Assembly: GCF_021531055.1 (NCBI RefSeq)
Contig: NZ_JADYTL010000008.1
Coordinates: 55,366 to 119,365 of the forward strand
DNA length: 64,000 nt
Reading direction: 5' to 3'
Origin: Collinsella tanakaei
Lineage (GTDB): Bacteria > Actinomycetota > Coriobacteriia > Coriobacteriales > Coriobacteriaceae
The stretch's first letter is position 1. Each line of letters opens with the position of its first letter. Both the position numbers and the translations under genes were made by a program. Positions 60,143 to 64,000 of this stretch are shown piece by piece. The notes beneath the pieces were generated by a model. That model ran no database searches, was not told the DNA's origin, and worked only from the letters and a program-made list of their open reading frames with translations.

Positions 60143-61423
60143 CTATTCGCTGGCAAAATCGACCAGTGCGCGACCGATTCTATGAGGAATACCTGTCACC
60201 AGAGCGTTCCCCATACAAAAGGCACGCTGCCCATCCGTCATGCCGGTATTCGTCCAACCGGCAGGAAAGCACTGAAGCTGATCGAGTTCATCCGGGACCA
60301 ATCGCCTCAAACGGCCATCGGGCGTTTCGATAACGTGTTTGAACCGCGACGGCGTTGTCCCGCCCTCACCCGTCAAAATCGTTCGCGACGGTTTATCGAG
60401 AGCATCGGGGAAAGACATCGCGCCCTCGGTGTACATGTACTCATAACCGGTTTTTTTGTTTTTGCGGGGCTCCCGCTTGGCACCCTTCAGGTACTTCCAG
60501 TCTCCGAGCTTCTCTTCCCTCACGTAATACTCTTCCGGCACCTCCGACTCAGAAACAAGGACATCGCCCAAGGTCTTTCGATCTCCATGGAAATCTTCCA
60601 GGACATCCGCCGTAACAACCCGGCAGCCCTGCATCACACCCGCAGCGCGGAAAGGCGACGTCTTCATGCCCACGCCGAACTTATCGGAATTGTCTGCGGG
60701 ATTCTCAAACAGTTGCAACTCAAACGACGATTCCACCGGAAGAATTGGAAACGCCTTGGCCATCACGCCGTTTGCAAGTCTTCCCTCAAGATTCCACGAC
60801 TCAGGGGTCTTCTCGGCAAAGATATAAACGCGCTTCCTCCGCTGAGGAAACCCATATTCGGCGCTGTTAATCACCCTCCACTCAACAGCATAGCCCAGCG
60901 ATGCCAAACACGAGAGGATGATAGCGAAATCGCGGCCGCGCTGTGATGCAGGGCTTTTGAGCAGACGATCGACGTTTTCGAAAAGACAATAGCGAGGCGC
61001 CTTTCGTCCGGGAAGATGCTTCAGCCGCAGAAACCGATAGATGTCCCACCAGAGAACGCCTTTTTTGCCCTCGATACCACTCGCCTGAGAGAGAGTGCGA
61101 GCGACCGAGTAATCTTGGCAGGGAAAACCACCGACTACCATATCCACATCGGGAATATCAATCGTGCCCGCCTCATACTCATCCAAAACGGCATGGATAT
61201 CTTCATTAACAACCGAGTTTTCCCCGAAGTGAGCTTTATAGCAACGCGCAGCGAACTGGCGTCGATCTGATCCCGGTTCCCATTGATTCGCCCAAACCGT
61301 TTTGAATGGTCCCGCGGACGGCATATAAAAATCCGGATGCTCCGGATCGTCGTAGCCATCTAGCCCCAGCCTAAACCCGCCGACTCCGGCAAAGAGTTCG
61401 GCGATCTTGATTTCAGAGGACAC
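60143..61423 (-). CDS. DNA (cytosine-5) methyltransferase, GATC-type candidate
   Basis: A 426-residue C5-cytosine methyltransferase. Motif I is IKIAELFAGVGGFRLGLDGY, motif IV VVGGFPCQDYSVART with catalytic P-C-Q, motif VI CLFENVDRLLKS (E-N-V), motif VIII PQRRKRVYIFAE, and the C-terminal motifs IX-X (PDELDQLQCFPAGW, MGNALVTGIPHRIG) are present. GTG behind GGAGAAAC was chosen as the start, because it places motif I close to the N-terminus as in the family. It lies opposite a Sau3AI-like endonuclease, so M.Sau3AI-type methylation of GATC is the likely specificity. This is inferred from the partner. Confidence 0.9.
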   Translation of the reverse strand: MSSEIKIAELFAGVGGFRLGLDGYDDPEHPDFYMPSAGPFKTVWANQWEPGSDRRQFAARCYKAHFGENSVVNEDIHAVLDEYEAGTIDIPDVDMVVGGFPCQDYSVARTLSQASGIEGKKGVLWWDIYRFLRLKHLPGRKAPRYCLFENVDRLLKSPASQRGRDFAIILSCLASLGYAVEWRVINSAEYGFPQRRKRVYIFAEKTPESWNLEGRLANGVMAKAFPILPVESSFELQLFENPADNSDKFGVGMKTSPFRAAGVMQGCRVVTADVLEDFHGDRKTLGDVLVSESEVPEEYYVREEKLGDWKYLKGAKREPRKNKKTGYEYMYTEGAMSFPDALDKPSRTILTGEGGTTPSRFKHVIETPDGRLRRLVPDELDQLQCFPAGWTNTGMTDGQRAFCMGNALVTGIPHRIGRALVDFASE

Positions 61424-61596
61424 GTTTCTCCAATCGCTACTGTGCCTTCTTACCTGTTTGCGTCCATTGTAAAAGATCGCAGGGACATTGGGAAGATCCC
61501 ACATCCGATCTCCGCATGCTGCTCGTGTGACCAACCGAATGCCAACATGCCTCATACGTATACAATCAATAACAAAGATGCTCTGAAAGGACTTTC

Positions 61597-63099
61597 ATGA
61601 ACAAGGGATTCAAATTCAAACAGCTCCTTTCGCAAACAGACCTTACTGATGGAAGAAGCATCGAGCGCTACGCAGTACAACTAAAAGGAATGACTTTTCG
61701 AGACATCCTTGATTTAGATATCACGCCCCCTGACTACAGCTCGAAAAACTACAGCGAAGCTGGCTATAAAGGAGGCATGGGCAACCTCATCGAGGAACGC
61801 TTCTTCGGCTACAAGTCCAACAGCGATGAAAGGCCCGATTTTCCCGAAGCCGGAGTTGAATTAAAAGCAACCTGCTTCGATATCAGGAAAAAGGACAAGA
61901 ATCCGAGCGCCGGCGAGCGACTCGTATTAACGATGATTCCTCATAACAAGCCGATAGATATAGAATTCGAATCCTCGCATCTTTGGCAGAAGTGCTCGAC
62001 TATATTGCTTGTCTACTATCGTCGAGACAAGACGGTCAACAAGTACGATCAGAAAATCGAATATGTGAAGCTTTTCACTCCTCCTGCTGAAGACCTCAAA
62101 ATCATTCGGGATGATTACAACAAAATCGTTTCTTATATTCAGGCAGGGCGTGCGGACGAACTCAGCGAAGGCCTTACCGTTTACCTCGGCGCGGCAACCA
62201 AAGGAGCTACTGCGGACAGCAGCATAAAGACCCAGTACTATCCACACATCGAAGCAGATGGAACCGCCACATATCGCAAGGCAAAAAAGCGCGCCTTCTC
62301 CTTCAAGCGGCAATACATGGACTACGTGCTGCACCACTACCTTATGGGAGAAAATGACAATGCGGAAGCCGTAATTGAAAAGGATGATTTTGCCGCCGTT
62401 TCTTTTGAGGACCACATCACCGATCTCATTTCCGCGCATGTCGGTAAAACTGATCGAGAGATTGCCGCCGAATATGGCATCCCATACACCGGCAAGAAAG
62501 CACAGTGGACAACCCTCGTTTACCGAATGCTCGGAATACGGAGCAACAGGGCAGAAGAGTTCATCAAAGCAGGTATATCAGCACGTGCCGTCCGTATCGA
62601 GGAGAATGGCGAGATTAAGGAAAGCCTCTCGTTTGCGCCCTTCGAATTTACCGAGCTTCTGGACGAAAACTGGGACGAATCCGTTTTCCGCTCTTACCTC
62701 GATGAGACCAAATTCTTCTTTGTTGTTTTCCGTAAGCGCAACGGACAATACTACCTGCAAGGAAGCCTCTTTTGGAATATGCCCGTCTCGGACATCGAAG
62801 GGGAGGCCAAGCAATGCTGGGTTGAAACCCAAAACACAATCAAGCGGGGCGTCGAGCTCAAAATCAAGTTCGACAGGAATGGCAAGGCCACCGTGTTCAA
62901 TAATCTGCCTGGAATCTCAGATAACCGCATTGCACACGTAAGGCCGCACGCGGGAAAAGCTGCCTACAAATTTGACGGATTTTGTCGAGGAGACATCCAC
63001 AAAGACGCTTCACAGTTACCGGATGGGCGTTGGATGACCAGGCAAAGTTTCTGGTTCAACAGCAGTTACGTCCTATCGATTCTTAATCAAGCCCGCTAA
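61597..63099 (+). CDS. Sau3AI/MutH-type restriction endonuclease
   Basis: A 500-residue type II restriction enzyme. The catalytic region (GGMGNLIEERFFGYKSNSDE, RPDFPEAGVELKATCFDIRK, then ERLVLTMI) matches Sau3AI and MutH: the D-x-P-E-A-G-V-E-L-K acid-lysine core. The large C-terminal part is a second MutH-like, non-catalytic domain, as in Sau3AI. This family cuts at GATC. It faces the C5 methyltransferase gene across about 170 bases, the usual divergent arrangement of such systems. The start lies 5 bases after AAAGGA. Confidence 0.9.
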   Translation: MNKGFKFKQLLSQTDLTDGRSIERYAVQLKGMTFRDILDLDITPPDYSSKNYSEAGYKGGMGNLIEERFFGYKSNSDERPDFPEAGVELKATCFDIRKKDKNPSAGERLVLTMIPHNKPIDIEFESSHLWQKCSTILLVYYRRDKTVNKYDQKIEYVKLFTPPAEDLKIIRDDYNKIVSYIQAGRADELSEGLTVYLGAATKGATADSSIKTQYYPHIEADGTATYRKAKKRAFSFKRQYMDYVLHHYLMGENDNAEAVIEKDDFAAVSFEDHITDLISAHVGKTDREIAAEYGIPYTGKKAQWTTLVYRMLGIRSNRAEEFIKAGISARAVRIEENGEIKESLSFAPFEFTELLDENWDESVFRSYLDETKFFFVVFRKRNGQYYLQGSLFWNMPVSDIEGEAKQCWVETQNTIKRGVELKIKFDRNGKATVFNNLPGISDNRIAHVRPHAGKAAYKFDGFCRGDIHKDASQLPDGRWMTRQSFWFNSSYVLSILNQAR

Positions 63100-63114
63100 C
63101 GTAAAGGAGCCCCG

Positions 63115-63525
63115 ATGATCCGTCCCATCGTCACCTCTCCTATCATGCTGCGCATGCCGAGCGTCGATGCGACACCGGAGGATGCGCACATCGGTCAGGA
63201 CCTGATCGATACGCTGGCCACGCACGCGCACGAATGCGTCGGCATGGCGGCAAACATGATCGGGCAGCGCAAGCGGATCATCGTGGTGCAGGATGGACCG
63301 CACGCTCTGCTCATGTACAACCCGGTCATCCTCGAACGCACCAACGAATACCAGACCGAGGAGGGCTGCCTGTCACTTCCCGGCACGCGCCCCGCAACGC
63401 GCTGGCGCCGCATCCGCGTGAGCTATCTCGACGAATCATTCCGTCCGGTCACGAAAACCTTCTCCGGCTACACCGCGCAGATCATCCAACACGAGATCGA
63501 CCACTGTAACGGTGTGCTCATCTGA
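63115..63525 (+). CDS. def: Peptide-deformylase-like protein
   Basis: A 136-residue protein of the peptide deformylase family, which removes the formyl group from new proteins. Motif 2 (EEGCLSLPG) and motif 3 (QHEIDHCNG) with their metal ligands Cys and His-x3-His are present. Motif 1 reads CVGMAANMIG instead of the usual G-V-G-L-A-A-N-Q, so the first Gly and the conserved Gln are changed. The protein is shorter than normal deformylases (about 150-180) and ends soon after motif 3. It may be a second, divergent or inactive copy. GTAAAGGAGCC precedes the ATG. Confidence 0.8.
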   Translation: MIRPIVTSPIMLRMPSVDATPEDAHIGQDLIDTLATHAHECVGMAANMIGQRKRIIVVQDGPHALLMYNPVILERTNEYQTEEGCLSLPGTRPATRWRRIRVSYLDESFRPVTKTFSGYTAQIIQHEIDHCNGVLI

Positions 63526-63601
63526 GACGAAAAGCCATACGGAGCCCAAACGGGAAGTCCAAGCGGACGTCGACCTTCCCGCAAAGGCAGGCTGCGCTCT
63601 A

Positions 63602-63762
63602 CCTTTTGCAGGTTTTTCCCAGTTGTGTACCGGCGGATTTCAGACCCGCCCGAAAAGGCACTCAGCCGACGCCGTTTCCCAAGGATTTCTGCCGCACAAG
63701 CAAGCCATTTTGACCAGCGTCGGATTTCACGTGTACACAACCTGTAAAAATCTGCAGAAAAG
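63602..63762. repeat. Imperfect inverted repeat with TTGTGTAC ends
   Basis: The left arm runs CTTTTGCAGGTTTTTCCCAG plus TTGTGTAC. The right arm is its near reverse complement, GTACACAACCTGTAAAAATC plus TGCAGAAAAG. It is probably a dispersed chromosomal repeat, as it lies between genes. Confidence 0.55.
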
Positions 63763-63912
63763 CGGTCGCCGTCTGCCGCAAACCCCACCACGGTGCCAAA
63801 GCGCCCCTTGCGCTATCTTTTTCGCAGACGTCAATCGCCGCGCACGAAAGGAGCTGACCATGCATGACATATGGTGAGTAATCGTCCTTCTCGGTACCTG
63901 GTGTAGCGCGAA

Positions 63913-63980
63913 TCGATACCGCCCGGCGCCCCCGCCGATATTCCCGCTCGATACCGCCGATATTCCGCATCGATACCGCC
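63913..63980 (+). repeat. Three copies of TCGATACCGCC
   Basis: Copies at 63,913, 63,948 and 63,970, with CCGATATTCC between them. They run to the window edge, so the full extent is unknown. Confidence 0.6.
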
Positions 63981-64000
63981 CGCGGGGGCTGCGGCGCCGG

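Larger units (their letters stand above)
63526..64000. other. Repeat-rich intergenic DNA at the right edge
   Basis: No real gene is supported. It holds an imperfect inverted repeat (arms near 63,602-63,630 and 63,733-63,762, each containing a TTGTGTAC or GTACACAA end), then a five-codon leader-like frame, then three copies of TCGATACCGCC at the very end. A minus-strand reading of about 100 codons crosses these repeats and is judged spurious. Confidence 0.55.

Noticed and set aside
63662..63970. 102-codon minus-strand frame at the right edge
   Set aside because: It crosses an inverted repeat and tandem copies, has no domain, and no ribosome site.
1..64000. tRNA, rRNA and riboswitch signals
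   Set aside because: No cloverleaf-like sequence with a G-T-T-C-G-A-x-T-C arm outside genes was found by eye, and no known riboswitch consensus. The prophage uses guaA, not a tRNA gene, as its target.

Overview
The window reads as a GC-rich Gram-positive chromosome, most likely a gut Coriobacteriia member close to Collinsella. This is an inference from composition, from LPATG-type cell-wall sorting signals ending in RRRR/KRRK, from a GMP synthetase that is only an ATP pyrophosphatase subunit, and from the mix of accessory genes. No tRNA, rRNA or CRISPR array was found.

Layout. (1) 1-7 kb is an accessory block on the minus strand: a Phd/YefM-type antitoxin behind a perfect palindrome, a nuclease-like protein, a phosphoribosyltransferase-domain protein, a Doc-type Fic toxin preceded by a 32-residue reading frame, and a UvrD-like helicase fused to a PD-(D/E)XK nuclease. 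(2) 7-15.4 kb holds two large sortase-anchored surface proteins, a DUF4143 AAA ATPase behind two palindromic sites, and a two-HTH LuxR-type regulator. (3) 15.7-18.1 kb holds a broken phage tail gene, a DUF4241 protein and a small membrane protein, among short palindromic repeats.

(4) 18,332-50,763 is a prophage of about 32.4 kb inserted in the last codons of guaA. Both att cores (TCCCACTCGAT) are visible, and the phage supplies a new final Glu codon and stop codon for guaA. Order: integrase, small proteins, two XRE repressors, excisionase-like protein, primase/helicase, a GAGAC-rich origin-like stretch, terminase, a GIY-YIG endonuclease between two 86-bp repeats, and portal. Then comes an 8.3-kb interruption, followed by scaffold, capsid, head-completion proteins, Dit, Tal, collagen-like and fibre proteins, a regulatory cargo pair, a lysis cassette and a secreted nuclease. 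No major tail protein or tape-measure gene is present.

(5) The interruption between portal and scaffold carries lower-GC cargo. One part is an apparently undescribed minus-strand operon: two tiny proteins, a DnaB/RecA-fold protein with a degraded Walker A, two small acidic proteins, a CbxX-type AAA+ ATPase and one more small protein. The other is a compact RiPP locus, in which a radical SAM/SPASM maturase is translationally coupled to a 38-residue Cys-containing precursor. These two loci are the best candidates for an undescribed system.

(6) 50.7-64 kb returns to host genes: guaA, a GH2 glycosidase, a DUF2130 protein, a HIRAN protein, a lipase-like membrane hydrolase and a flavodoxin/ferredoxin protein. 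A restriction-modification cluster follows (a PUA-like plus PD-(D/E)XK nuclease, a C5-cytosine methyltransferase and a Sau3AI/MutH-type endonuclease), then a peptide-deformylase-like protein and repeat-rich intergenic DNA. In all, the window combines host housekeeping and surface genes with several layers of mobile, toxin, restriction and prophage cargo genes.
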